From assembly GCF_000003605.2 (NCBI RefSeq), contig NW_003141318.1, positions 97,646-156,881 of the forward strand: a DNA stretch of 59,236 nt, given 5' to 3'. This DNA is from Saccoglossus kowalevskii. Taxonomy: Eukaryota > Hemichordata > Enteropneusta > Harrimaniidae. The first letter of the stretch is position 1, and every line of letters begins with the position of its first letter. Under the pieces are notes generated by a model. The model was given only the letters and a program-made list of their open reading frames with translations, ran no database searches and was not told the DNA's origin. Shown here one piece after another: positions 11,910 to 24,500 of this stretch. Position numbers and translations under genes: made by a program.

Positions 11910-13046
11910 ATGGCAAGCATCAATACAACGGAAACAGTGAATGTAGGATCCTGGATTTTGTCATCTGACAGATTTCTCACTGAAGACCAAACGCTGATTA
12001 TGAATATCACAATGGGAATTCTGGGAATTGTTGGTAATTTTATTGTATGTTTTGTATTTCTGAGGGTAAAGTCCCAATTACGTACACTCACTAACATGTT
12101 TATTCTAAACCAATCAGTACTTGACCTGTTTACTTCAGTTGTCTTTCTGATTAGAAAAACTGGTCCGCGTATTGTTGTGCCTGTCGGGGTATTGGGTGAG
12201 TTATATTGCAAACTGTGGAAGTCTGGATATACTACCTGGTCGTTGTTAATGGCGTCTTCTTTGAATCTAATCGTACTTACACTAGAACGCTATTTGGCAG
12301 TGGTTCATCCCATCAAACATAGAAACAACATAACCAAACGAAAGGTCCAAATTGTTATTCCGTTCATATGGGTAGTTCCGGCCTTACTGGAATTGTTTTG
12401 GGCATTTGCAAACTATAATGACGGCTTTGGAAACTGCCGAATTGAGTGGTACAGTAAATTCGTAGCTAAGTTTTCGGGTGTTATTTTCTTTCTTTTGGAG
12501 TTACCAATACCTCTGGGTGTTATCATAGTCGTGTACACCCGTATAATATTTCAACTATTGAGCAGGTCGCACAATCAAGAGACACGGGATAATGAGGTAT
12601 CTTGTTCTGTCAAAAGAGACAATAAATGCCTCCCAGAGGCACAAAATTGCAGTGAGGCAAATTTACGTGTTTCTCTTACTACAGGGGGTAATTCTGTAAA
12701 TGTGACCAGGAAAGATAAGGCAAAACAGAAGCAAGATTCCTCTTTCGATCGTTCACGCAGGAATGTCACTAAAACAATGTTCATTGTCTCTGTCGTGTAC
12801 GTAATTTGCTGGACACCCCAGTCATTTTGGTTTTTTCTTTTCAATGTCACGGAGACCGTTCCACTATACTCCCGTTTCCATGACATCGCCGTGCTATTGG
12901 CATTTCTAAATATGTGTGTAAATCCCGTAATATATGCATTCCAATATCGCCAGTTTAGAATTGCTATTATGAAAGCGTTCAATTGTCCTATTAATAAGAT
13001 TGCCGACTCATCCCATGAATCGAGATTTGCCAATACAGTCACCTGA
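11910..13046 (+). CDS. Rhodopsin-class (class A) G protein-coupled receptor, neuropeptide-receptor-like, single exon
   Basis: An intact 378-residue seven-helix receptor. Visible landmarks are N-glycosylation sequons in the short N-terminus, N43 in TM1 (GNFIV), D72 in TM2 (LDLF), the disulfide pair C100 and C176, ERY at 126-128 at the end of TM3 in place of DRY, CWTP at 300-303 in TM6, and NPVIY at 338-342 in TM7 followed by FQYRQFR (helix 8). The third intracellular loop (about 215-285) is long, basic and rich in Ser/Thr, typical of phosphorylation and G-protein contact. The family responds to extracellular peptides or amines at the plasma membrane. The overall look (LERYLAVVHPIKHR, NMCVNPVIYAFQYRQFR) recalls the large orphan galanin/allatostatin-like groups of invertebrate deuterostomes, but the ligand cannot be named. 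A poly(A) signal AATAAA lies about 200 bases downstream (near 13254). Decayed paralogues flank it on both sides. Confidence 0.93.
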   Translation: MASINTTETVNVGSWILSSDRFLTEDQTLIMNITMGILGIVGNFIVCFVFLRVKSQLRTLTNMFILNQSVLDLFTSVVFLIRKTGPRIVVPVGVLGELYCKLWKSGYTTWSLLMASSLNLIVLTLERYLAVVHPIKHRNNITKRKVQIVIPFIWVVPALLELFWAFANYNDGFGNCRIEWYSKFVAKFSGVIFFLLELPIPLGVIIVVYTRIIFQLLSRSHNQETRDNEVSCSVKRDNKCLPEAQNCSEANLRVSLTTGGNSVNVTRKDKAKQKQDSSFDRSRRNVTKTMFIVSVVYVICWTPQSFWFFLFNVTETVPLYSRFHDIAVLLAFLNMCVNPVIYAFQYRQFRIAIMKAFNCPINKIADSSHESRFANTVT

Positions 13047-13724
13047 ACAGTCCTTATAGTGAGTTAGTTGTGATATGTTTATAAATAATGTTATTATTAT
13101 TAATAATAACCGGTTTTTACAAGATATTACATCTATTTTGGATCGTATATATTATTTGTGTATTGTGTTAGACTCTGTTGTTTAATTGTTTCAACATACT
13201 GTTGTATGTTATTAGACTTACAATAATAAATATTGACGTTAACTCATTGACCAATAAATAGCTGTACAATAGTTCTACTCTTTCATGCATTGCATCGATA
13301 ATTACGATAATTTTTTATAGACTTGGATTTATTGTTGACGTCTTTGATGTTTGTGCTACAGGCGTTTGATATGAATTCAGTAACATACAAATCGTTAATG
13401 TAAGTGTGTTTTTGTATTTTATAAATTGAATGTTGTTAGCGTCAATTGCACTCACAATATATATATATAATATTTTCACTAGGCACGAGAAAATTTTCTT
13501 TTTTTTCTGATGAATATTTCGTATTTGTATGTGTCTTTCATATATTGTATTGGATACGCTAAGTTTTGTTTTAATATAATTTTATTCATGTTTTATTATT
13601 TAATGTTAAAAATATTCGAATAAATATGCTACATATATTTATTATAATATTCATAGTTTATTAAGCGAGTGATTTAATGTCAATGTCTCTAGAGTTCGTA
13701 TGGAGATACGCATATATAACACAT

Positions 13725-14080
13725 GCTTGAGTTTGTGCATTTGCTAAATACAATGATGGTGTTTGAAAATGCCAAATTGTATTGATATTACTGATACCTT
13801 TGAGGGGCAACCTACAAATTGGAGTAGACGCAGTCATCTACATGCAGGAAGTAATTCTGTGAATATGAAACGGACAGATAAGGCAAAATGAATTTTCATT
13901 TCCATTTGGAAATCCATTAAGAAGTCGGAAATGAAAAGTCGAATTCACCCTTGTTATGTGTGTTGCCGCTGTCGTCTACACCATTTACTGCATTTAAGAA
14001 CTTTACAATATACTCTCGTTCCCATGACATTGTTAATAACATGGGGATAGCTTTGATTTGGAAAATGTTTTTTGAACCGT
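13725..14080 (+). pseudogene. Decayed GPCR copy, same strand, 3' of the intact gene
   Basis: Three short blocks in the right order match the intact receptor: a TM4/ECL2 piece (TTTGCTAAATACAATGATGG, coding FAKYNDG), a third-loop piece (GGAAGTAATTCTGTGAATATG then GATAAGGCAAAA), and a TM6-ECL3 piece ending CCATGACATTGTTAATA. Between them large parts are missing and the frame is broken. It is the relic of a tandem duplicate that began about 0.7 kb after the intact gene. It is not translatable as a receptor. Confidence 0.8.
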
Positions 14081-14089
14081 TTAATATGA

Positions 14090-15515
14090 CGCACGCCGAC
14101 GCACACTACTATAATGGGAATTAAAAAATAAAATCACCAGTGAGAGGCCATAATAGAGAAATCTAGTCTCTCAAGATGGCGACGAATTTGACCTGATTTT
14201 GCAAAGAGCCAAGGTTAGTTATATTGTACTGTGATTCCTTGACTTTCCTTTAACGTAACTTGTTGGCGCCCTCTGGAGACCTTGACGCAACCGAGCGGCC
14301 ATCTTTTTTCACTTGCATGTAATTTACAACGTCGGTGTATAAGGTATAGTATATGCTATGCGTTCAGTGTCCCCATTTCGGCGATGGCCTTCACAAACTA
14401 ATAATAATCAAAGGAGATTTGTATTAAATAATAACAATGGAGAAACAAAGATCGATAGTTACAGCACCTGTTTGTTGCAAATACTTCGTCTAAAGAGAGG
14501 ACCTCACAAAGTTATAAACATCTGTTCAAAACGTAGATTCTGCGCGGTCACATGAAAAACAAATGGTTCATCGTCGTTTATTTCTTCATGTGTTTCCATC
14601 TCGAGAGCATTCGTTATACTGTTTTACCTCTGTTATACACGGTGTTTGTTACTTTACGCGACCGTTTTTCCAGCATAATATGCTAATATTATTGTTCTAC
14701 TCATGGTTGCTGGGTGGCGTAGTTCGGTCTTAACAAAGCGTCAGTTTTTCTCGTATTTCTCATGGATATACTTGATACATTTTTTCTGGTACATTGTTTC
14801 TAATGTTGTTCATTTCACATTAATCATCCAGTCCTATTCGATATTCACACTTCTTGGAGTTTTCTAGAGTCTTCATCTTATCAACGGCGTGTCATCTGTA
14901 AATCTGTCTTCAATCGTCCCCCCCCCCCTTACCAGGGATGTGTTTCGCGGTTAAAGCTTTGCAAAGTTACCAATTAAATACAATAAGTAAACAATCTGTT
15001 TATCTAATTCCTGAAATATACATTTATAATCTCCACCTAAATATGCAAGCTGTTGATTCTGAACAATTGTGCAACGGCGTATGAACCGAATGTGTGAGCG
15101 TGAAGCCGCTATTATAACATAATGATGAAATATGACCACGATATCAAACATAGTTCTATAAAGTTGCAATAATTTAGTACTTTTGATATGTCACGTGAAA
15201 GTTTTCAGTGAATTGCCTTTGATAAGTCCTTAATTGTTAAGACATTAAGGTTTCTAACATTTTTACTATAAGTTAGGTTCGAAGAATACTATGATTTCCG
15301 TCCAAACAGATCAGCTAAACCCAAATATCCCGATCCTAACTCTATTTCATATATACACATAGCTCCATTGCATGCTTGTGCCAAAACGTTTTTGTTACTG
15401 TCAAATGCCAATTAAACAGCAAGAAAACAGAATATCAAAATGGCTACATATTATGTTTGTAATGTGAACTACGCTTGGCTATGAGATTTTAATGTACATT
15501 ATATCGGTGCCTCAC
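14090..15515. other. Intergenic interval between GPCR relic and NXPE-like gene
   Basis: No coding exon could be supported. Near 14174 there is AAGATGGCGACGAATTTG followed by CCAAG/GTTAGT, which could be a short first exon with a donor site, but the frame closes after five codons. A C-run lies near 14919. The segment 14358-14555 is open but unremarkable. Confidence 0.4.
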
Positions 15516-15519
15516 ATTA

Positions 15520-18500
15520 CTAATTAACTAAGTGGGGGCAAATATAGGAAAACATCAAATATAATTCTTGGAATAATACTTGACTAGCCATATGAACTGT
15601 ATTTGTGTAAGGGGCAGAAAGTGCCATATCCCATACATCGAGAAAGATCACACCACTTCCCCAGAATACACGACGAACCATTCTGTTCATGTTATAAAAA
15701 ATCCAATTACTGCTGTGGATTGATTGCTCCAAGTAAACGTTGTCCCGGGCATGTGCTAGTTTAATCACTACTTTGGATTTGGGACATCTTTTCATCAATC
15801 TATCAATTGCTAACTTGGCGCGGTAGATTCGTTGTAAATAAGACCGAGTAGACCACACTCCATAGTGAAAACAGAAGTTGAGGACAACTACTGGAGTCTT
15901 CGCGCGACATTTATCGATTGTTATATTGTCTAACAAGTCACTTTCAAGTACCAGATTCCAGAAATAAGTAGTTGGACCACCAAAACGTGGCACAACCATA
16001 TTATTAACAAACTTCTTATGAAAACGTTGGTTCATTATAGTGCCAAATTGCCAAACTGTAGAATCTCCGCTCACTACAAACTCTGTATCCGACAGACACT
16101 CGTCAACTTCTTGTACTGACCACTGCTTGCTACGACACACCAGGGGAACAAATGTAATGTTATCATCCCAGTAACCATCTGATAAAGGAACGGGTAGATC
16201 AGGACCACACAGAGGTATGTCTAATTGTGGCGGTTTAGCATCTGAAAAATTAACAATAGCAGAACTGTCAAGCATGAAATTCAAATAGATGCGATACATC
16301 ATGCGATCCATGTGGACATATATGCTCACAGAAATACCAATACAACTTGTATACTTTCACAGGGTGAATATATATTACTAGTATAAACTCGGTGATCCTA
16401 GCATCAATCTAATATTGTTTGCGGAAACAATGTGTATTCTTATTATACATCCCTGCCTATATTCTACTCAGGCTTGTATCAAGTTGAAATAGTTTCCTTT
16501 AGTGATGACACAGGCGTCTTGTTTCATTTAAAAGGACTGGACGATGGATTCAGAATAGATATACAGCACAAGAAAATTGAACATAACTATACTATGGCCA
16601 CAATTATTTGAAGAAAAAAGAGCAGATTCAAAAATATTTATAATGATTTTAATATTTAATCAATGATAAATATTTGAATTAGAGTATGAACACATAAATC
16701 TAAACCATGTACTAACCTAATATATTTATTGATAATGGCATGCCGTGAATAATTCCGTTAGTGTATTTCCTGCAAAATGTAATGTATTATTACTGTATTT
16801 CAGTATATGTATCGTTCTACAATTAAACTGTACAAAATAACACAGTGCCGCACATAATAACATCCCATATTATAGGGTACTGTACCTGCTGAATAGGTAT
16901 TGATAACCTTCAGATGCACCTCTGATAATGTCATCTAGGCGTTTACCTGATGCGTGCATATTATATACTTGATCACATTTGTGACTTTTTGGTTTATCGC
17001 AGATGATTTTAGTGTCCCCCATGGAGTTGGCATTGCTGTATTCACATTTGTTTGTCCACACTCCTTCGGTGTTAAGAAAACACTCGATCGTTTCATTTTT
17101 AGCATTTTTAGCAGTATCTTTGTAAATCATCTTTGTATGCAAGAGATCATGGACCAGTTGAACATCTTTTAGATAATTGATAGCTTCTCTGGTATGAGTT
17201 AGTGCAATAGTGATATCAGCCTTTCCGGTCCATGCTGCATATAAATATACAGAGTATGTCCCATTTCCATAGTCGACTGTACGACCCGCTGTGCTCTTCT
17301 GCATATTAATATTTGACATAACGGATGAAAAATAATCACCACCTTTGTTTCTCTTACGGTCATTTTCGTCAAATGTCTCAACAACTAGATGGATGAAGCT
17401 CCCTTTCTGGATTGCTTTCTTGTCATAGACAGTCACTCTGCAAACATACATGAATATGAGATTATGAGGGTAATACAATGTTTCATTCAAAACTTGAGTG
17501 GATGAATAATGACACAAAGATAAATGGGATTCGAACCATGATAACGTAAGTACTCTCCTCAGGTCTCCACCACATTAGAGTCTCGATGGTGTGCGAAAGG
17601 AGAAGTGATGTAAACATTATGCATTCATGGTGCGTACATTTATTGGTAAGTCATGTATTGTCGAAGCAGCCTATATAAATAATTTCGCAAAGGAATAATA
17701 TTAATAAGTTAATATATGGACATGCATACAAATCATGATGTGACTGGTGATGGAAAATTAAACTCCTGTAACCAGACATGACTTTATGTGTCGACTTTAA
17801 ATGTAATCTACATGTATGGCAATGTTTGTTTTACTCATGGATAGGTAAAGGTATCTACAACCTATCTACCAGATTTAGGCTGGTGATGTCCAGACTGCGC
17901 ATGGCACGTAAATGACATTTTTACCAATATTTACAGGAGGGGGTCAAAACGAGCGGTTATATAAAGCAAGACATAGGTCTCATATGTTTACAAATGTGCA
18001 CATTTGCACATGTGCACAATTTATCTTTGTCACTATGACACAAGTAATTAAACAGTACTACATGTCTTACAACATTCACAACTCTGTACCTATGTCACAT
18101 TGCGGTACTATCCCACCCACCTATCAGCCTGTGACTTGTTTCGCGAATCAGCAATAAATCACAACTTAAAACATTTTTTTTTCGTTATTTTGTATACTTC
18201 ATTTAAGTACGGAAAAGTATATGGTCGGCATTACCGCTCGGCCGATGTATACTAAACTGTCTATTTTGTCATGCGCCTTGCCCATTATATATGGGATGTA
18301 TGTATCCCCTAATGCCTTGACATTGGTTAAGTTGTTTTCAAAGTCATTTAAAATGTATGAAAATGTGTAATATAAAAATATCCATGAGTTCATGAAACTA
18401 AGGGTGTTTAACTGAGATTCAAGAGACAAATAGTAATTTTCTGAAAATGCAAGTTACAAATCTAGTGATAATTGTAGGCATGGTAACGTGTTGATGGTCT

Positions 18501-21500
18501 TATAAACTAAAATCACTGAGCGTGATATGCAGCACGGTTATGTGAGGGTAAGTGTCATCGTTCGCATATATTCGGTTTTCTAAAGTATACTGGGCTACAG
18601 TTAAAGTCCGAGTCAAAACTATCTTCCTATGACGTATTTCCTTGATAATAATTTGTTTCTGTTTATTGGACAATTAGAATATTTCTCTATGAAGCGAGTC
18701 GTATTCAACTTTCTTTATTCCAAGTAACAATTGAATGATTTATAAACCAAGCTGGAATAAATTTGATATTGTTGGATAAGAGTTTCACAATAAATTGTAC
18801 ATGCAAACAAACAAACAGATAAATATTACAACATAAAATAGAATTCGAAATCACGATCACGGCAATCGATGCTGGACTTCAGGTAAACGTACTATCTACC
18901 ACGCCACACAAATATTTGTTTATTTCTTTAATATAAAAAAACTACTTCCATCGCTAATTATAAGATACAAAATTAAATTAACGCTGATGTACGTGCATGA
19001 CAGTATTACATTTGCCACTGCAAGTATTCCGGGATTCAGCAACACAAATATCATTGCGCCCTCATGTTAGTAGTACGCATCAAGAAGATGACATTCGTTT
19101 ATTTTTTTCAGATTAGACAAAATGTAGAATCCGATAAAAAGAATATTAGCAAAAACATTGCATTTATTATTACTATTTCTCACAGTGTAAACATTTCGGA
19201 ATTTATACTTTCCGTGTTATTATGCTTTTCATATTCCAGGTTTTCTATGCTACGGGAAAACGGCCGTATTCATATAAAGCATATTATACGAACATCTTCA
19301 GTTAGAAATTACCACACATTAAGAACATGACAAGCTTTGTTCTTTTTTCAAGAATATGATTTTATTGGTTCTATTCGAGAGTGTTTGCGTCATATTACAA
19401 CTATTTACACATTGTTATCACACATACCTTGTCTTTTCTGTTGATGTCATTCCAAGGGAACCTTCTCCAGCATCGAAAGGTGTCCTTTGTTTTGTCGTTG
19501 TTCTACTGCGATGGGAATTAGACCATTCTAATTCATCAACAATTGCTACCCATTCCATTCCATATCTGTTATATTTGTTGTATGGATACATGTCATTGTT
19601 CGTATGTGTATTACTTTCTGTCTTAGGCACGGAAGATGGTATTGCTTTTTGTGGGCATATTTCACTGCAGACGACTGTTGTGTTCACTGTCTTTATTTGG
19701 TCGTGGCTTAGTGGTTTGGCGGCCAAGTGTTTTGATTTTTCTCTCTTTGCCTCTTGTGCACATTCTTCGCTACAGTCATACTGTATAACTGGTTCTCTCC
19801 TGGCTGGTGCAGGCACTGCATACTGTTTGAATGGACGGTGTTTCTCGTGTATCAAAGGATTCTAAGAATATAATAGAAATACACATGTTACATTCCTGTG
19901 CATGAAATTGTAAATTGTAGCACTTATGCTCAATGAAATAATCACCTCATAAGATGATTAGATATTTCATCGTATTGAAAAAAATCAAGTGAATATTTAA
20001 AATTAAATCCGACCTCACCCATCGAGGTTATATGAACTAACTATATTAACGTATTCATTAGAAATACAAAATCTGATGTTGATATAACGTTTATATCATT
20101 GATCTGTTGTAAGCGTGTAATTATGTATATATTTAAAATAAATATTAAACATAGTGACAACGTTATACTTATATTATAAACATGGCGTAACATTTACTTG
20201 AGCAATTTAGACAGACCAAATAGCCTATTAAATCCTAAAGACAAAGAAGGAAAAATAATAGCAATAGATTGCGCATTAATCAATTTACAATGTTCAAAAT
20301 CAAGTGTAAAATGTCACCTGACCGTCACTAATATCGATATGCTATAAAGTGTATACAGTCGATCAAATTACTTTCTTAATTTATAATGTCAATTAGTGTG
20401 AAAGGATTATTAGCTCATTATCAGATTGTGGCCAAGGTCCATGTGATAACAGTGCGGCTATCAGCCGTCGATTGTACACAAATATAATATCAATATCTTG
20501 CAACAAAGAGACACAAATCGAGACAGATTAATGTGTCTAGTCGACTATGCAATAATTTCGTGCCGTGCTTGATCCAAATTAAACTGGCAAAGTCTGGACT
20601 TTCACACTTTCACACACGGTATAGTAACACACCGGTAGAGTAATACACTGGTATAGTAACACACCTGTTTAGTAATACACCGGTATAGTAACACACCGGT
20701 ATAGTAAGACTTCGGTATAGTAATACACCGGTATAGTAAGACCCCGGTATAGTAACACACCGGTATAGTAACACACAGGTATAGTAATACACTGGTATAA
20801 TAACACCCCAGTATAGTAACACACCGGTATAGTAACACACCGGTATAGTAAGACACCGGTATAGTAACACACAGGTATATTAACACACTGGTATAGTAAG
20901 ACATCAGTATAGTAACACACCGGTATAGTAAGACATCGGTATAGTAATACACCGGTATAGTAACACCCCAGTATAGTAACACACCAGTATAGTAACACAC
21001 TGGTATAGTAACACACACTGGTATAGTAACACACTGGTATAGTAATACACCGGTATAGTAATACACCAGTATAGTAATACACCAGTATAGTAATACACCG
21101 GTATAGTAATACACTGGTATAATAACACCCCAGTATAGTAACACACCGGTATAGTAACACACTGGTATAGTAAGACACCGGTATAGTAATACACCGGTAT
21201 AGTAATACACCGGTATAGTAACACACAGGTATATTAACACACCGGTATAGTAATACACCGGTATAGTAACACACCGGTATAGTAAGACATCGGTATAGTA
21301 ATACACCGGTATAGTAACACCCCGGTATAGTAACATACCAGTATAGTAACACACTGGTATAGTAAGACACCAGTATAGTAACACACCGGTATAGTAATAC
21401 ACCAGTATAGTAATACACCAGTATAGTAATACACCGGTATAGTAATACACCTGTATAGTAACACAACGGTAGAGTAACACACCAGTATAGTAACACACTG

Positions 21501-24500
21501 GTATAGTAACACACACCGGTATATTAACAAACTGGTATAGTAATACACACCAGTATAGTAATACACCGGTATAATAATACACCGGTATAGTAACACACCG
21601 GTATAATAACACACTGGTATAGTAACACACACCGGTATAGTAACACACTGGTATAGTAACACACTGGTATAGTATCACACCAGTATAGTAATATACTGGT
21701 ATAGTAACACACCGATATAGTAACACACAGGTATAGTAATACACTGGTATAATAACACCCCAGTATAGTAACACACCGGTATAGTAACACACTGGTATAG
21801 TAACACACACCGTATAGTAATACAAATTTTCGACCCAACAGAAGTAGACATGCAGTTTTAGTGACCGAAGTATTTAACTATTATCTGACAACATGCAACG
21901 CTCATAATTCAAAGTTTCTGAAAAAATGACATTTGATGTGCGAGGAAAACAAATTTACTTACACCATAGAAACATTTAGAAGTTCCATACTTTTCTCTAA
22001 GTTCACTATTTTCCTCTTAAAGTCAGTCAGTGCTCAAATTCGTTATGACCAACTAATTGTTTGAATTTAATACCAAAGTTACATCACAAATGTTTTATTA
22101 ATTTAGCTGTCAATCATGCTTTTGATTACTCTACCAACTTGGTAACAGTACAAAACTACTGACCTGATTTTTTTGTTTTCACTGGTTCGTGCGCTAATTA
22201 TACAGTGGCTTCACTGTAAAGGGGTTAACATGAGACTGTATTCCAAACTCTCACAGATGAGGGGGCATTAAATCACATGGAGAATTTTATTTTGTTAAAC
22301 TAGTATAGTGCAATGCTATTTTACGCTAACATTACATTGGTTTATTTTGTAACTTTGATGATGCTGTCCGGTGCGGATTATGGAGTGGGCACAGGCATTC
22401 TATGTGAAAAGAGTAATACGTGACCCGTTCAATTAAACAAGATTGTGCCTCATTGGATACCCAGCCCCAGATTCAAACCAATCCGAGATCAGGTTGTTTG
22501 TTGACAAGATTGTTTGACCTATCAAATCTGCTTTGTATATATGCATCGACTCAACTACCCCTTCAAACCCACGTATATTCGGAAATCTGCTTGCTTGATT
22601 CTAACTGTATTAGAGAGAGCGCAAAACATGTCACATCTGACGAAAAAATAAAGCGTATTTGTTACATGCGAACGGGGGGGGGGGTATTACAATAAAGGAA
22701 ACACTACTGCTAAAACCACGTGACAGAATAGTTTCCGGCATCGTTGAAATAACCCATATATGGATTTATATTGCTATTCAGTGTGTTGAAACAATAATGA
22801 TCATAGTGATATGTGTATTATATAATTATTACATATTATTCTTGTTAAAATAAGTATGTGACTGTCCACAAACATACGAGATCATTTAATTATTTTTATT
22901 TATTGCAATGGTATTTTGACGCAGATAAAACCAATTGAACGGCAAATAAACAACGGTTTATTTTTTCGTACAATGAGAAAAAAAGGCTTTATGAGAATGC
23001 TGTAAAACAAAACCATCTCACTTGTCTTTTCATGTCTACTGTTTCGTGTAATCAATTAAATTGTTTGAAAGGATTTACATTTACGCTTCAACTAATCACA
23101 TTTATATTCTGCAACAGATAACATATACTAAACAGTTTTTTATTAGTTTTGTATTTAACGCCTGTTAATAAGATTAATCATAAACAGCTTGTTTGTTGAC
23201 ATTTTTTTTCAAATTTGCCTTGTATATTTGCATCGACTCAACTACAACTTTAAACCCTCCTTATATTCCGAAAAATGCTTGCTTGATTCTAGCTGCATTG
23301 GAGAGAGAACTCAACATGTCATATTTGACGAAACGTACAATACGGATAGTTTCCGGCTTCGTTGTAATAACCCAATATGTAAATATATAGTGCTAACGGA
23401 TTCGGACATGTTGTTTGGGTTAAACTGTGGCTAGCGTTGACACCAATATAAATGAAGGACCTGTCAGTGTGTTGAAAAAATTATGATCATAATGGTGTTT
23501 TAATATGTTACTAGTATTATTTAATTATTCTTGTTAAAATAAATGTGTGACTTTTCAAACATATTCGAGGTTATTTATTGTTTGCAGGTAAACGAAAGGG
23601 TAGTTTGACGCATATAAAACCAATGAACAGCAGAGAACGATTATTTCATATTATTTCGCATAGTGAGAAAAAAAAAACTTAGGAGATTGCTGTAAAACAC
23701 AGCCACGTCACTGATATACTCATATCTACTGTTTTGGGTAATCAGTTAAATTATTGTGTGAACGGATTTTATATTTACGCTTTAACGCACATTCAAATTT
23801 ATTCTGTGCGACAGAAAACAGATTAAACTGTTATATATATACAGTTTATATTATTTTTGCGCCAGTCGTGCGAGATGGTCATACGATTCGAAAGTAATAC
23901 GAAACTCTGGCGTTAAACATCGTTCATAGCCCATGCATCAGTAAATGACCTCCTACCCTCCAGTGAGATTTTCAAGACAGTGTTTCTTTGGGAGGATATT
24001 ATATATTGAGTGTATAATAAAAAAAAATATTAGTACGGGAACTCAGAGCATATATAATATCATGACGTTACACACTGCCGACATCGTATTTTGTTATTGC
24101 ATCTGAATATGGATAAATATGATTGGTTAGTATTCGTAGGTATTTGTGAGATTTATGTGATAATGAATTGTATTTCGTGAATGGATATCTAATGACGTCA
24201 GAATAAACCAAAGAGAGTTTTTAAATCATTTTCTGGCTTTTATTATTGACTTATACATGTAGATATTACCTCATTTTATATGAATACGTATGCAAAAATC
24301 TCTGAAAACTTATTTTGATAATGGGTATGTGTCATAAATAGAATGCCGTCTTTTTTTGTTTTCATTATATTGAATTTACTATATCTGTGAGCGAGAGGCT
24401 GGTAACGTACATGTGAAATCATCCATAAACAACAAATGAGACAATCTTTAGAGGTTATTAATTGAATTTCAAATTGAGGTATTAAGTTATCAACGTTGAG

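Noticed and set aside
12575-13042. Minus-strand open frame of 155 codons
   Set aside because: It is a shadow of the GPCR coding sequence.
19356-19865. Plus-strand open frame of 169 codons
   Set aside because: It is antisense to NXPE-like exon 2, which has splice sites in phase with its neighbours.
20617-21828. CRISPR-like array
   Set aside because: Units are 16 bp with no unique spacers, and the DNA is eukaryotic.
20602-21838. Long minus-strand open frames (407, 281, 142 and 106 codons) as a repetitive Tyr/Cys-rich protein
   Set aside because: They exist in all three frames at once as a consequence of a stop-free 16-bp satellite, and indels between units shift the phase. No start, signal peptide or splice structure supports translation.
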